The notes: generated by a model from the letters alone, not told the origin. Counted from the first letter of the stretch, positions 33,861-42,367 are shown. The stretch: DNA of 64,000 nt from Glycomyces niveus (GCF_017592475.1 NZ_JAGFNP010000015.1:1-64000), one strand, 5' to 3'. Numbers and translations are program-made.

Positions 33861-33876
33861 AAACTTGTGACCGGTA
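33861..33876 (+). promoter_or_regulatory. shared motif AAACTTGTGACCGGTAG, copy 1
   Basis: AAACYTGTGACCGGTAG occurs here, about 55 nt before the ATG of the 418-aa membrane protein, and again before the next gene (35188-35204). It also lies 45 bp upstream of the divergent CHAT operon. It may be a promoter element or activator site. Confidence 0.45.
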
Positions 33877-33928
33877 GCGGGCCGCCATCGGCGGACACTG
33901 AGGGCGACCAGCGCAGAAGGAGCCCGTC

Positions 33929-35185
33929 ATGAGCCACGTCCCCGGTAACTCGTCGGCCCGGCCGTTCCCGCCCCACCAGCCCGTGCGGTCCCCTTACGGC
34001 ACACCGGACCACCCGTTGACGCCGAAGCGGCGGCGCGCCCGCGGACTCGGCATGCTCGGCGGGATTCTCTTGTCCTCCTTGGCGATCGCGGTGACCGCGA
34101 TCGTCGGCGAGCACTTGACGGCACCGGTACCGGACATCGCGATCCACTCGGGGATCGGGTTCGCCGTGCACGGGAGTGAGGAGCTCGCTCTGGTGCCGTA
34201 CGACCGCAACGGGTCCGGGGGGCTCATCGCTTCGATGCGGCACGACATGTTCGAAGTGCGGCTCGCGGCGGTCGAGTTGTCCACGGGTGACACGAAATGG
34301 GACGTGGCGCTGGCGGATGGCCGGCCGTGGCCGGTGGCCGTGCTCGCCGCGGGGGACCACTTTGCGTACGTCTCGACTGACAATGGGTTGATGATCCTCG
34401 ATCTCGCCGACGGCGGCACGGTCGTCGAGCCGGGCGAAGTGCCCGGCCTGGAGCGCTCGCGGGCGCTCCCGGGCGCGGCGTACGGGTTCGACCCGGCGCT
34501 CAATGCCGTTGTCGCCCTTGATGTCGACGGTGGCGTGCATGTGCTCCCCCTCGACGCCCTGGAGGCCGAGCCCGCGGATGCGGCGACGACCGCGACCTGG
34601 TCGGGCGTGCTGTTCGCCGAAGGGTCCGCGCCCGACATCGGCGGCATGACGAGCACGGAGGCGCTGCTCGCCGACGGCGAGAGCACGGTCCGGCTCGAGC
34701 CGACCGCGGACGGCGCGCTCGGCGGGAGCCTCGTCTACGACGGCCCCGACGGCGAGCGTGCCTTGGGCGCCAAGGTGTTCTACGGGGCCGGGATCGTCCT
34801 CGACCAGACCTCCCCGTTCGCGTCGTTCGAAGTGGGGATCGACGTGGACGCGCTCATCGCCGAGTTCCTGGAGGACCCGGGCGCCGCGAGCGAGGACCTG
34901 TGGACCGGGTTCGGCAACAGCGCTGTCGGGGCCGGCACCGGGCATGTGCTTGTCGAGCACCAGCCCGAACCGGCCGTCGACGCTTACGCACTCCACGTCG
35001 TCGACCTCGGCACCGGACGGGTCACCGCTTCGACCGCGACCGGCAGCCGCCTCGGCCGGGCACTCGTCAGCCCCGGCGGGTACACGGCCGTCATCGCCGC
35101 CCCCGAAGGCTCCTTCTGGCTCGCCGACCTCGTCCTCGTCGCCCCCGGCGGCTCGATCGAACGCGTCGAGATCGGCCGCCCCTGA
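33929..35185 (+). CDS. membrane-anchored propeller-like protein (PA2928-like)
   Basis: This 418-aa protein has a Pro-rich cytoplasmic N-terminus of about 35 residues, one membrane helix (about 41-62) and a large extracytoplasmic domain of repeated beta-strands that resembles PQQ/PA2928-type propellers (ELSTGDTKWDVALADGRPWP, HFAYVSTDNGLMILDLADGG). ATG follows AGAAGGAG. Function is unknown; ligand sensing or envelope scaffolding is possible. It is divergent from the CHAT operon and its domain type recurs in the Hsp70 fusion 1 kb downstream. Confidence 0.7.
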   Translation: MSHVPGNSSARPFPPHQPVRSPYGTPDHPLTPKRRRARGLGMLGGILLSSLAIAVTAIVGEHLTAPVPDIAIHSGIGFAVHGSEELALVPYDRNGSGGLIASMRHDMFEVRLAAVELSTGDTKWDVALADGRPWPVAVLAAGDHFAYVSTDNGLMILDLADGGTVVEPGEVPGLERSRALPGAAYGFDPALNAVVALDVDGGVHVLPLDALEAEPADAATTATWSGVLFAEGSAPDIGGMTSTEALLADGESTVRLEPTADGALGGSLVYDGPDGERALGAKVFYGAGIVLDQTSPFASFEVGIDVDALIAEFLEDPGAASEDLWTGFGNSAVGAGTGHVLVEHQPEPAVDAYALHVVDLGTGRVTASTATGSRLGRALVSPGGYTAVIAAPEGSFWLADLVLVAPGGSIERVEIGRP

Positions 35186-35187
35186 AC

Positions 35188-35204
35188 CAAACCTGTGACC
35201 GGTA
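35188..35204 (+). promoter_or_regulatory. shared motif AAACCTGTGACCGGTAG, copy 2
   Basis: This is the second copy of AAACYTGTGACCGGTAG, 65 nt before the ATG of the 262-aa membrane protein. One base differs from the copy at 33.86 kb. The spacing to the start codon is similar in both. Confidence 0.45.
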
Positions 35205-35269
35205 GGCGCAGGCACACCACGAAACTCAACGCACAGCCCGAACACCCGGACCCCCGAAAGGAACCCCCC

Positions 35270-36058
35270 ATGTTCAAGACCATCGGCGTCATCGGCCTCA
35301 TCGTCGGCCTCGCCCTCACCGCCATGTACGTCTTCACCGGTCTCACCAGCGACAACCCCGTTCCCTGGGTGAACGGCTGGATGGCCGGTCCGATCATCCT
35401 CATCACCGTCCTCCCGATGTTCTCGATCGCCCGCCTCGCCGACGGCCCGATCCGCGAGATGCGCGGCCTCACCGCGAAGGGCTTCGAAGGCGCCCCGCTC
35501 GCCATGGGCACCATCGTCTCCGCCGAGCGCACCGGCCTGAGCGTCAACGACCAGCCGCAGCTCGAGATCCTCTTCGACGTCGACACCGTCGACGGGCAGT
35601 CCTTCCGCGGCGTCGCCAAGGCGATCATCGACATCACCGAACTCGCCATGGTCGTCCCCGGCGCGGTCCTGCCCGTCCGGTACCGGCCCGGCAGCACCGA
35701 CGGGAAGATCACCATCGCCGCCGACGCCCCGCAGCACGAGATGCAGGCCGTCGTCGACCGCATCCGCGTCGCCAAAGGCCTCGTCACGCCCCGGCAGCTG
35801 CAGATCGCCGAGCAGGGCGTCGAAGCGAAGGCCGTGGTCCTCGCCATGAACCCGACCGGCGAGATCCAAGGCGAGCGGGCCGTCGTCGACCTCAAGTTCC
35901 GCGTCACCCGCGCCGACCAGACCACGTTCGACCTCGACCAGCGCAAGCCCGTCGACGCCTCCGCGATCCCGCAGCTCCAGCCCGGCATGGTCGTCCGCGT
36001 CCGGTACCTCCCGCACGACGAGTCGGAGCTCGTCGTCCTCACCGCGCTCCAGCCGTAA
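35270..36058 (+). CDS. two-helix membrane protein, DUF3592-like
   Basis: This 262-aa protein has two N-terminal membrane helices (about 4-22 and 38-56) followed by two similar soluble beta-domains. Each ends in a V-x-V-R-Y-x-P strand (AVLPVRYRPGS and MVVRVRYLPHDE), a pattern of DUF3592-type repeats. GAAAGGA precedes the ATG. Function is unknown. It sits between the propeller-like and Hsp70-fusion genes, and the three probably belong to one membrane module. Confidence 0.65.
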   Translation: MFKTIGVIGLIVGLALTAMYVFTGLTSDNPVPWVNGWMAGPIILITVLPMFSIARLADGPIREMRGLTAKGFEGAPLAMGTIVSAERTGLSVNDQPQLEILFDVDTVDGQSFRGVAKAIIDITELAMVVPGAVLPVRYRPGSTDGKITIAADAPQHEMQAVVDRIRVAKGLVTPRQLQIAEQGVEAKAVVLAMNPTGEIQGERAVVDLKFRVTRADQTTFDLDQRKPVDASAIPQLQPGMVVRVRYLPHDESELVVLTALQP

Positions 36059-36069
36059 CAGGGCCTGTC

Positions 36070-36100
36070 GGACCCGGGGTCTACTGTGGCACCCGGGTCC
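36070..36100 (+). terminator. 9-bp hairpin between membrane and Hsp70 genes
   Basis: GGACCCGGG (36070-36078) pairs with CCCGGGTCC (36092-36100) over a 13-nt loop. It may end the upstream transcript or act as an operator. TATCCT (36111-36116) just after it is a candidate -10 for the Hsp70 fusion. Confidence 0.45.
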
Positions 36101-36152
36101 GGCGGCGCGATATCCTCGCGAAGGATCGCCGGTCCCCGCCCCTTCACCGCCC

Positions 36153-38909
36153 ATGAACAGGACCCGCTTGCACACCCCCGTATGGCTCGCCGTCGACCTC
36201 GGCACCACCCACACCGTCGCCGTCGTCGGCCGCCAAGGCCAAGAACCCCGCTCCCTGCTGTTCGACGGCTCGCCGCTCCTGCCCTCCGGCGTGTACCTCG
36301 ACGCCGACGGCGAACTCCACACCGGACGCGACGCCCAGCGCCTCGCCGCCGCCGAACCCGCCCGGTTCGAGCCGCACCCCAAGCGGCGCATCGACGAAGG
36401 CACCGTGCTCCTCGGCGACCGCGAGATCCCCGTCGAGGAACTCCTCGCCACCGGGCTGCGCCGCGTCGCCGACGCCGCGACCGCCTCCGGACAGCAGCCC
36501 ACCGAGACCGTCCTCACCTACCCCGCTGACTGGGGGCCGGTCCGCCGCGCCGCCCTCGAACGCGCCGCCGCCACCGCCGGCCTCGGCCGCGTCAGGCTCC
36601 TCGCCGAACCCATCGCCGCCGCCACCTACTGCGCCGACATCCTCGGCCACGAGATCCCGCGCGGCGGCGCCGTCGCCATCTTCGACTTCGGCGGCGGCAC
36701 CTTCGACGTCGCCGTCGTCCGCCGCGAGGACGACGACACCGGCCGGTTCCGCACACTCGCCGTCGGCGGCCTCGACGACCTCGGCGGCCTCGACGTCGAC
36801 ATGGCCCTCACCGCCCACCTCGGCCGCATCGTCGCCGGCCGCGACCCCGAACTGTGGCAGCGCCTCTCCGAACCGCAGACCACCGCCGACCTGCGCGACC
36901 GGCTCGCCTTCTGGGGCGAGGTGCGGGCCGCCAAGGAGATGCTCTCGCGCACCTCCACCGCGCCCGTCGCCCTCCCCGGCCACAACCCGATGGGGCTGCA
37001 CCTCACCCGCGACGAACTCCAGTCCCTCGCCGACCCGCTCGTCTCCCGCGCCGTCGACGAGACCCGCCGCACCGTCGAACGCGCCGGCGTCGACCCCGGC
37101 GGTCTCGCCGCGCTCCTCCTCGTCGGCGGCTCCAGCCGCATGCCCCTCGTCGCCACCCGCCTCCACGCCCGCCTCGGCGTCGCCCCCGCCGTCCCCGAGC
37201 AGCCCGAACTCCCCGTCGCGTTCGGCGCCTTGCGGTTCGCCCTCACCGACCAGGCCGACCCGGCCGCTTCCAGCCCGCCCGCGACACCCCAAGCGGGCGT
37301 CCCCACGGTGACGTACGCGCCCTTCCCGCAACCGCACTCGCAGCCGCAGGTGCCGTCGCAGCCGCCGTTCCCGCAGCCCAGCCCGAGCCTGCCCCCGCAC
37401 GCCCCGATGACGCCGCAGGCCCCGTACCAGCCGTCCGTCTACACCGGACCGCTGCCGGGCCAGCGGGCGCCCAAGCGGACCCGCATCCTGGCGTCCGTCC
37501 TCTCCGCGGTCGTGCTCATGGCCGTCGCGGTCGTCGTCGTCCTCAACAGCGTCGAGTGGGGCGGGGTCCTCGGCGACAACGCCGCAGGCGACCTCCTCGA
37601 AGGACTCGCCGACAACATCGACGACGCCACCGGCGGCGGGCCCGAACTCACCCTCGGCTACGAGCAGCAGCTCGGCGCGGACGGCGCCAGCGCGGTCGCC
37701 GCCGCGGACGGCCTCGCGATCCTCGCCGAAGTCGTCGACGGCCAGACCGCCGTCACCGCCGTGACTCCCGCCGGCGAACCCGTCTGGAGCGCCACCGTCG
37801 ACCTCGAGCCGACCGAGCTGTTCCTCACCGTCGTCGGCGACGTGCTCCTCATCGACGCCACCGCCTCCGCCACCGACGAAGGCCAGAACATGCGCGCCGC
37901 CCTCGCCCTCGACGGCGGCGAGGTGCTGTGGAAGCGGCCCTGGATCGACCGCAACGACGTCGCCTACTACGGCAATGCCGCGGTCATCGAGCAGCGCACC
38001 GGGTTCGAGGACAACGCCGTCATCCGCGTCGACCTCACCACCGGCGAGGAGGTGTGGAAGGAGACCGGGCCGTACGACCTGTTCATCATCGACGAGTACC
38101 GCGTCCGCGCCGCCACCGTCTGGGACGAGGGCGACAGCCCGGGTGCGGTCCCGCCGAACTCGAACGCGCTCTACGACCACCTCGCCGCCACCGACCGGAT
38201 CGTGGAGCTCCTCCCCGACGAGGGCACGGGCATCGTCCGCGACGCCGCCGACGGCGACACCGTCACCAGCGGCGACCTGCCCGTGAACAGCGAGTACTGG
38301 ACCGTCTTCGACGACTTGGTCATCGGCAAGGCGAATGAGGCGACGTCGCCCGGCCGCAGCACCCTCATCGCCCACTCCCTCGGCGACCTCGGCGAAGCCT
38401 GGCGCATCGAACTCGACGTCGCCTTCTCCATCCAGCACGTCAAAGCCTGCGGGCCGCACCTGGTGTGCGCGGCGCTCGACCACACCACGGCCGACGACCA
38501 GTACCAGACGATCGCGGTCGACACCCAGACCGGCGAACAGGTGTGGAAGGTCGGCGTCGAATGGTCGGTCGACGACCACTGGTACTCCACGTCGAGCGGC
38601 CTCGTCCACGGCGACCAGGTCTTCGACACCGTCGACTCCGCGCAGATCCTCGACTTCGAAGGGCGCCAGGTCGTCGAGGGGGAGTTGTTCACCTCCGCGA
38701 TCGCCGTCCGCGGCGACCGCGCCGCGATGGAGGTCTCCACGATGGGCGGCTGGGACGTCGTCGTCATCGACACGGCGACCGGTGAACGGTCCGCAGGGTA
38801 CGACGTCGGCGCCGATTTGCCCGAGCACGCCGCCTTCGCCGGCGACCTCCTCGTCGTCCTCGGCGGCGACCTCAAGGCGCGGGTGCTCACCGTGCCCGAG
38901 CTGGCTTGA
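36153..38909 (+). CDS. Hsp70-like ATPase-transmembrane-PQQ propeller fusion
   Basis: This protein has 918 aa. Residues 8-375 form an actin/Hsp70 ATPase with phosphate-1 (DLGTTHTVAVV), phosphate-2 (IFDFGGGTFDVAVV) and adenosine (LLVGGSSRMPLV) motifs intact. The substrate-binding domain of DnaK is absent. A Pro/Gln-rich linker (about 380-440) leads to one membrane helix (about 448-470) and an extracytoplasmic domain of about 440 residues with PQQ-like propeller repeats (PAGEPVWSATVDL, TTGEEVWKETGPYD, QTGEQVWKVGVEW). ATP state inside could thus be linked to ligand binding outside. No clear ribosome binding site is seen before the ATG. Such actinobacterial Hsp70-family proteins have no role known to me. 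Confidence 0.85.
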   Translation: MNRTRLHTPVWLAVDLGTTHTVAVVGRQGQEPRSLLFDGSPLLPSGVYLDADGELHTGRDAQRLAAAEPARFEPHPKRRIDEGTVLLGDREIPVEELLATGLRRVADAATASGQQPTETVLTYPADWGPVRRAALERAAATAGLGRVRLLAEPIAAATYCADILGHEIPRGGAVAIFDFGGGTFDVAVVRREDDDTGRFRTLAVGGLDDLGGLDVDMALTAHLGRIVAGRDPELWQRLSEPQTTADLRDRLAFWGEVRAAKEMLSRTSTAPVALPGHNPMGLHLTRDELQSLADPLVSRAVDETRRTVERAGVDPGGLAALLLVGGSSRMPLVATRLHARLGVAPAVPEQPELPVAFGALRFALTDQADPAASSPPATPQAGVPTVTYAPFPQPHSQPQVPSQPPFPQPSPSLPPHAPMTPQAPYQPSVYTGPLPGQRAPKRTRILASVLSAVVLMAVAVVVVLNSVEWGGVLGDNAAGDLLEGLADNIDDATGGGPELTLGYEQQLGADGASAVAAADGLAILAEVVDGQTAVTAVTPAGEPVWSATVDLEPTELFLTVVGDVLLIDATASATDEGQNMRAALALDGGEVLWKRPWIDRNDVAYYGNAAVIEQRTGFEDNAVIRVDLTTGEEVWKETGPYDLFIIDEYRVRAATVWDEGDSPGAVPPNSNALYDHLAATDRIVELLPDEGTGIVRDAADGDTVTSGDLPVNSEYWTVFDDLVIGKANEATSPGRSTLIAHSLGDLGEAWRIELDVAFSIQHVKACGPHLVCAALDHTTADDQYQTIAVDTQTGEQVWKVGVEWSVDDHWYSTSSGLVHGDQVFDTVDSAQILDFEGRQVVEGELFTSAIAVRGDRAAMEVSTMGGWDVVVIDTATGERSAGYDVGADLPEHAAFAGDLLVVLGGDLKARVLTVPELA

Positions 38910-38923
38910 CGGCCGACGAGAAC

Positions 38924-38947
38924 GGGGCCGGGCCTGCGCCCGGCCCC
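38924..38947. terminator. terminator between convergent genes
   Basis: GGGGCCGGGC and GCCCGGCCCC form a perfect 10-bp stem with loop CTGC, 15 nt after the Hsp70-fusion stop. It can serve both directions. Confidence 0.75.
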
Positions 38948-38994
38948 GGAACCTGCGGGCCGTTCGGTCGAACCCGGCTCGGTGGGGCTCCGTG

Positions 38995-39300
38995 TCAACC
39001 GGTCTGCGGTTCGGCCACGAGGCCATACGCCCGCTTCAGGATCCACGGACACCACGGGTCGTTCCTCCAGGCGCCGAACCATTCCGGCAACGGTTCGGGC
39101 TCCCCGAAGAACCGGCAGATCACGCGCGGGCCCGCTCCGTCGTTGCATTCGATGCGGTACTCGGCGGCGGTCAGCGGGTGATCGGTCGCGATCTCCCGGA
39201 AGACGGAGAAGACCGCCGGGCCGCGATAGAAGGTGCCGAGCCAGCCGTCGCCGTCCGGATGCGGGTCCGGTTCCCTTGGGGTACTGGGCGATTCAGCCAT
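38995..39300 (-). CDS. hypothetical protein, 101 aa
   Basis: This small acidic protein has several aromatic residues in its C-terminal half (EWFGAWRNDPWCPWILKRAY). No family was recognised, and there is no signal peptide or membrane helix. The start ATG overlaps the stop of the gene upstream by eight bases, the usual coupling of immunity or partner genes. It borders a lower-GC island with a toxin gene, so an accessory role is possible. Confidence 0.55.
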   Translation of the reverse strand: MAESPSTPREPDPHPDGDGWLGTFYRGPAVFSVFREIATDHPLTAAEYRIECNDGAGPRVICRFFGEPEPLPEWFGAWRNDPWCPWILKRAYGLVAEPQTG

Positions 39301-39748
39301 TGCAGAACCGGACCTTCCCAGGGATCGGTCGGGCTGCGGTCGAGCCGCCGGGCCGGTCGGTGCCGTCGCTTCGGCCGACATGGCCGGTGTGGAAGACCTG
39401 GAACGCGGCGTCGCGGACCCAGTCCTTCCATTCCGGGACGAACGCCCGCCACCCCTCGCCCCAGGTGGCGTGGAGGTGGCCGGTGTTGAGGCCGGAGACG
39501 ATCAGGACGAGGTCGGCCGGGTTGTCGGTCACGGCGACCTGGAAGGCATCCGGCGCGGGAGCGCTGGAGGTCCAGACGGTGAAACTGGTGCGCGAGTCGG
39601 TGAAGGTCCCCCGGATCTGCGGGACCGGCCACCGATCGCGGTTGGGATTGTCGGGTGAGTGCGCGACAATGGTCGCTGCGGGTGGCTGGCGAATATCTCC
39701 AGCGGGACGCAAGCACCATGAGCCGCTACGAGAACGGCGAATACCCAC
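39293..39748 (-). CDS. hypothetical protein, start uncertain
   Basis: This reading frame of up to 151 aa has protein-like strands (FQVAVTDNPADLVLIVSGLN, WRAFVPEWKDWV). The family is unknown. The only ATG lies inside the opposing HTH gene, so the true start may be a weaker codon near 39.67 kb or the 5' end may have been lost. It is coupled to the 101-aa gene downstream. It collides head-on with the pseudogene to the right, which suggests rearrangement here. Confidence 0.4.
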   Translation of the reverse strand: MGIRRSRSGSWCLRPAGDIRQPPAATIVAHSPDNPNRDRWPVPQIRGTFTDSRTSFTVWTSSAPAPDAFQVAVTDNPADLVLIVSGLNTGHLHATWGEGWRAFVPEWKDWVRDAAFQVFHTGHVGRSDGTDRPGGSTAARPIPGKVRFCNG

Positions 39749-40446
39749 TCCGGCGAGCGGACCTGGTAGCGCTCATGACGCTCTACGACGTAGCGGATCC
39801 CAAGCAGCGGGCCGATCTGGAGCAGATATGCGAAGACGCCTGGCAGCGGGACTGGTGGGACAACCACAAGGACGACTTCGGCAAAGACTTCATCGATGTG
39901 CCTTGGTTGGAGAGCCGTGCCAGCCACCTTCGGGCCTACCAGCACTTCCTTGTCTACGGCTTGTTTCAGACCCGCGACTACGCTTCAGCGGTAATCAACG
40001 AACTGAAATTCGGCCATGAATCGGCCGAGCAGGTTGCTTGATGGGCCGACCTCAGGATTGATCGTCAAAAGATCTTGACCGGAGACTCTGCGCCACAAAT
40101 CGATGCAATCTTCGAGATCTCGGTCCTGAAGCGCATCGCGGGTTCACTGGATGTTGCGTGTGCGCAGCTCCGGCGCCTGCTTGAGCTTTCGGAGCAGGGC
40201 AACATCACGATTCGCTTCATACCGGAGGGGTCTCGGCCCCACAAGGGCTCCGAAGGAACCTTCACGCTCTACACCCTTCCTCGGCCGTATCCAGTGGTAG
40301 CGCATATCGAAACCCGAGTTGGAGGGCTGTACGTGGAGGAGCCCAGAGCGAGCATTTTTGAGGATGTGTGGCAGGATCTTGACCAAGAGGCACTATCCGC
40401 GGAACGATCGCGCGACCTGCTCGCCGATCGATTGAAGGAGCAATGA
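39655..40446 (+). pseudogene. HTH/DUF5753 regulator, broken by in-frame TGA
   Basis: The frame encodes an XRE-type helix-turn-helix (LRVAGEYLQRDASTMSRYENGE), then the DUF5753 domain (LRAYQHFLVYGLFQTRDYAS ... AQLRRLLELSEQGNITIRFI). A TGA at 40039-40041, where family members have a basic residue, cuts it within the same frame; after it the protein continues as WADLRIDRQKILTG with no shift. The first HTH helix is also missing because the open frame has no start codon before GTG 39655. CGA to TGA is the simplest origin. Such regulators pair with DUF397 proteins, and an intact DUF397 gene follows with ATGA overlap. Confidence 0.75.
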
Positions 40447-40682
40447 GCACCGATCAGCAGCTCTCGGTGGGCGAGTTTGCTGGAATCCGCTGGCGAAAGA
40501 GCACTCGAAGCACGAGCGGCAATGGGCAGTGTGTTGAGGCCGGGCCGCTGTCGGACGGCTCGGGGCGGGTTGCGGTGCGGCACTCGCACCACCCTGAGGG
40601 TTCGGTCATCGTCTACACCCGTGCCGAGTGGACCGCCTTCCTCGCAGGGGCCAAAGACGGCGAGTTCGACTTCAACGATTGA
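40443..40682 (+). CDS. DUF397 protein
   Basis: This 79-aa member of the DUF397 family is encoded beside DUF5753 HTH regulators in actinomycetes (GIRWRKSTRSTSGNGQCVEAG, AVRHSHHPEG, RAEWTAFLAGAKDGEFD). The pairs resemble toxin-antitoxin or developmental regulator modules such as WhiJ-type loci. It is intact although its partner is broken. The start overlaps the partner stop by four bases. Confidence 0.9.
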   Translation: MSTDQQLSVGEFAGIRWRKSTRSTSGNGQCVEAGPLSDGSGRVAVRHSHHPEGSVIVYTRAEWTAFLAGAKDGEFDFND

Positions 40683-40703
40683 CCGGTACCGAAGGGGCCG
40701 TCA

Positions 40704-41504
40704 ATGCCCAGCGTGGAAGAGGTTGCCGCCGCTCTCGGCGCCAATAAGGGCGAAGCCAAAGCGCTCGCCGGACAGCTCGCAGCGAGTAAGCAGCAAGCCG
40801 AGAAGTTGCAGGAGCAGCTCGCCGCCCTCGGCGCCGAGGGGACGGCCAGCCTCGCGAGCGCTGCAGTCCAGTCCATCGAAGGGCTGATGTCCGAGGCCGC
40901 CGCCCTGTCTGGCCGAATCGGCGAGGCACAGTCGCAAGTCCTCGCGATCGGGCAGGGCGGTTTACTCCCGTCCGGCACGAAAACAACGGTGACAGGGCAG
41001 CCCACGGCTGCACTGCCTCGGCGGCGGATACCAGGGTTCAACTCGAACCGGGTCAACAAAGACGCGATCGCCGACATTCGCCGCGCCGGCTACCCGAAGA
41101 ACGCCGAAGGCAAGACCTCGGCGCGGGCGTTCGTGTACACCGCCGACGGCGAGCAGATCAACGCCGACGCCCTAAAGCCGTACCGGAAGGGCGAGGCGCC
41201 GCCGCAACCAGACTTGAAAGAGCCATGGGCATCCTCGGAGGAACTGACGACTACATGGCATGTCGAGCGCGACGCTGCGGCGGCGATTCGCGCAGAGCGC
41301 TTGGACAGCGCAGCGTTCTATCTGAATGTGCCGCTGTGCGGGCGACGTGCCGAAGGGTCGGAATACCCTGACCCCGCGAAGTGCTACGAGAACTTCCGAC
41401 ACATCATCCCCAAAGATGCCGTCGCCTACGTCTTCGTGGTTCCCGAGCAGGGGATGCCGAGGCGACGGCGCATCGTAGGAACGGGAGAGGCGATCAAGGA
41501 ATGA
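40704..41504 (+). CDS. DddA-like (SCP1.201) cytidine deaminase toxin
   Basis: This protein has 266 aa. Residues 1-85 are a long helical DUF6244-like leader (two coiled helices rich in Ala/Gln) and 86-130 a Pro/Arg linker. Residues 135-266 look like a zinc deaminase toxin: ARAFVYTADGE, then the zinc His186 and catalytic Glu188 in TTTWHVERD, and the Cys ligands Cys212 (YLNVPLCG) and Cys227 (AKCYENF), followed by IIPKDAVAYVFV. This HxE...C...C order is that of the DddA/SCP1.201 family, which deaminates cytosine in double-stranded DNA. The Cys-Cys spacing is longer than the usual few residues. The following overlapping gene is its likely immunity partner. DNA as target is inferred. Confidence 0.75.
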   Translation: MPSVEEVAAALGANKGEAKALAGQLAASKQQAEKLQEQLAALGAEGTASLASAAVQSIEGLMSEAAALSGRIGEAQSQVLAIGQGGLLPSGTKTTVTGQPTAALPRRRIPGFNSNRVNKDAIADIRRAGYPKNAEGKTSARAFVYTADGEQINADALKPYRKGEAPPQPDLKEPWASSEELTTTWHVERDAAAAIRAERLDSAAFYLNVPLCGRRAEGSEYPDPAKCYENFRHIIPKDAVAYVFVVPEQGMPRRRRIVGTGEAIKE

Positions 41505-41752
41505 CCGACGAAGCTGAGCCGCACCGCCCTGTTGAGGCAAGCGCGGAAGTGATGGCTGACCTGTGGTCCAAGGTTGATGAGATGGACACGAGAGACTTCA
41601 CGGTGTACGCGCTGGGCCTCGGGCTGACCCCGCCGGCCGAGCCCGCCGGGTACAAGGGCTGGGAAGTCGTCATCGCCTACCCGAACGACGACTTCGACAA
41701 CGGCGTCCTGTACTGGTGGGGGCCGGAAGAAGACCACGGCGAAGAAGACTGA
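41501..41752 (+). CDS. candidate immunity protein of the deaminase toxin
   Basis: This very acidic 83-aa protein (ends WWGPEEDHGEED) starts in ATGA overlap with the toxin gene. That is the expected place and charge for an immunity protein that plugs a nucleic-acid-binding active site. The GYKGWEVVIAYPNDDFDNGV strand pattern fits a small beta protein. No named immunity family was recognised with certainty. Confidence 0.65.
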   Translation: MTDEAEPHRPVEASAEVMADLWSKVDEMDTRDFTVYALGLGLTPPAEPAGYKGWEVVIAYPNDDFDNGVLYWWGPEEDHGEED

Positions 41753-41891
41753 CTGCGCGGAAGGCCGAGCCCGCGGCCCTGGCCCTTCGCATGCGATCGA
41801 GGTCGGCTCGATCTCGTCAAGTTCGGCGTGGCCGGTGCCGCCCGCGAAGTACGGTGAGCCCTTTGCCGGACGATGCAACCCGCCTGAGGTT

Positions 41892-41910
41892 CACCGTGAC
41901 GTTCACGGTG
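41892..41910. terminator. palindrome after the HxlR gene
   Basis: CACCGTGA-CGT-TCACGGTG is a perfect 8-bp inverted repeat 21 nt beyond the HxlR stop. It lies between convergent genes, so a terminator is the simplest reading. The rest of the 179-bp spacer shows nothing. Confidence 0.45.
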
Positions 41911-41931
41911 CTGAACTGCGGCCCTCGGCCG

Positions 41932-42345
41932 CTACAGCGGCTCGTGTTCGGCGTCCCAGTCGGCGCGGGCGGTCGCGATGGCGTCCTTGTGCTCGCGCGA
42001 CCAGTCGGCGAGGCCCGTGATGACGCCCGCGAGGCTGCGGCCCATCGGCGTGAGCCGGTATTCGACCTGCGGCGGGATGGTCGGGTGTACGGTGCGCTCG
42101 ACCAGGCCGTCGCGCCACAGGCGCTTCGTGGTGAGCGTCAGCATGCGCTGCGAGATCCCCGGGATCGCCCGCTCGAGCTCCCGGAAGCGGCGCACGCCCT
42201 TCTCGAGCTCCACGACCACCAGCACGCTCCACTTGTCGCCCAAGCGGTCGAGCACGTCCCGGATGCCGCAGTCGTCATCGCCACAGGGGCCGTGGGGATC
42301 AGGGACCGCGACCTGGGACCTTACCGCCGTGTTCGTCGCTGACAC
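41932..42345 (-). CDS. HxlR-family regulator (QorR/YtfH-like)
   Basis: This 137-aa winged-helix regulator has the family core RDVLDRLGDKWSVLVVVELE, FRELERAIPGISQRMLTLT and the wing TIPPQVEYRLTPMGRSL. The N-terminal pair of cysteines (PCGDDDCGIR) is typical of redox- or quinone-responsive members. GTG start has AAAGGAGG seven bases upstream. It is divergent from a QorB-like reductase, an arrangement like E. coli ytfH-ytfG, so it probably represses that gene and itself. Confidence 0.9.
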   Translation of the reverse strand: MSATNTAVRSQVAVPDPHGPCGDDDCGIRDVLDRLGDKWSVLVVVELEKGVRRFRELERAIPGISQRMLTLTTKRLWRDGLVERTVHPTIPPQVEYRLTPMGRSLAGVITGLADWSREHKDAIATARADWDAEHEPL

Positions 42346-42367
42346 CGAAGTGCCTCCTTTCGCAACC

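Noticed and set aside
36144..39026. 960-codon minus-strand frame opposite the Hsp70 fusion
   Set aside because: The plus strand carries intact Hsp70 motifs; the minus-strand product is repetitive Gly/Asp/Val without domains.
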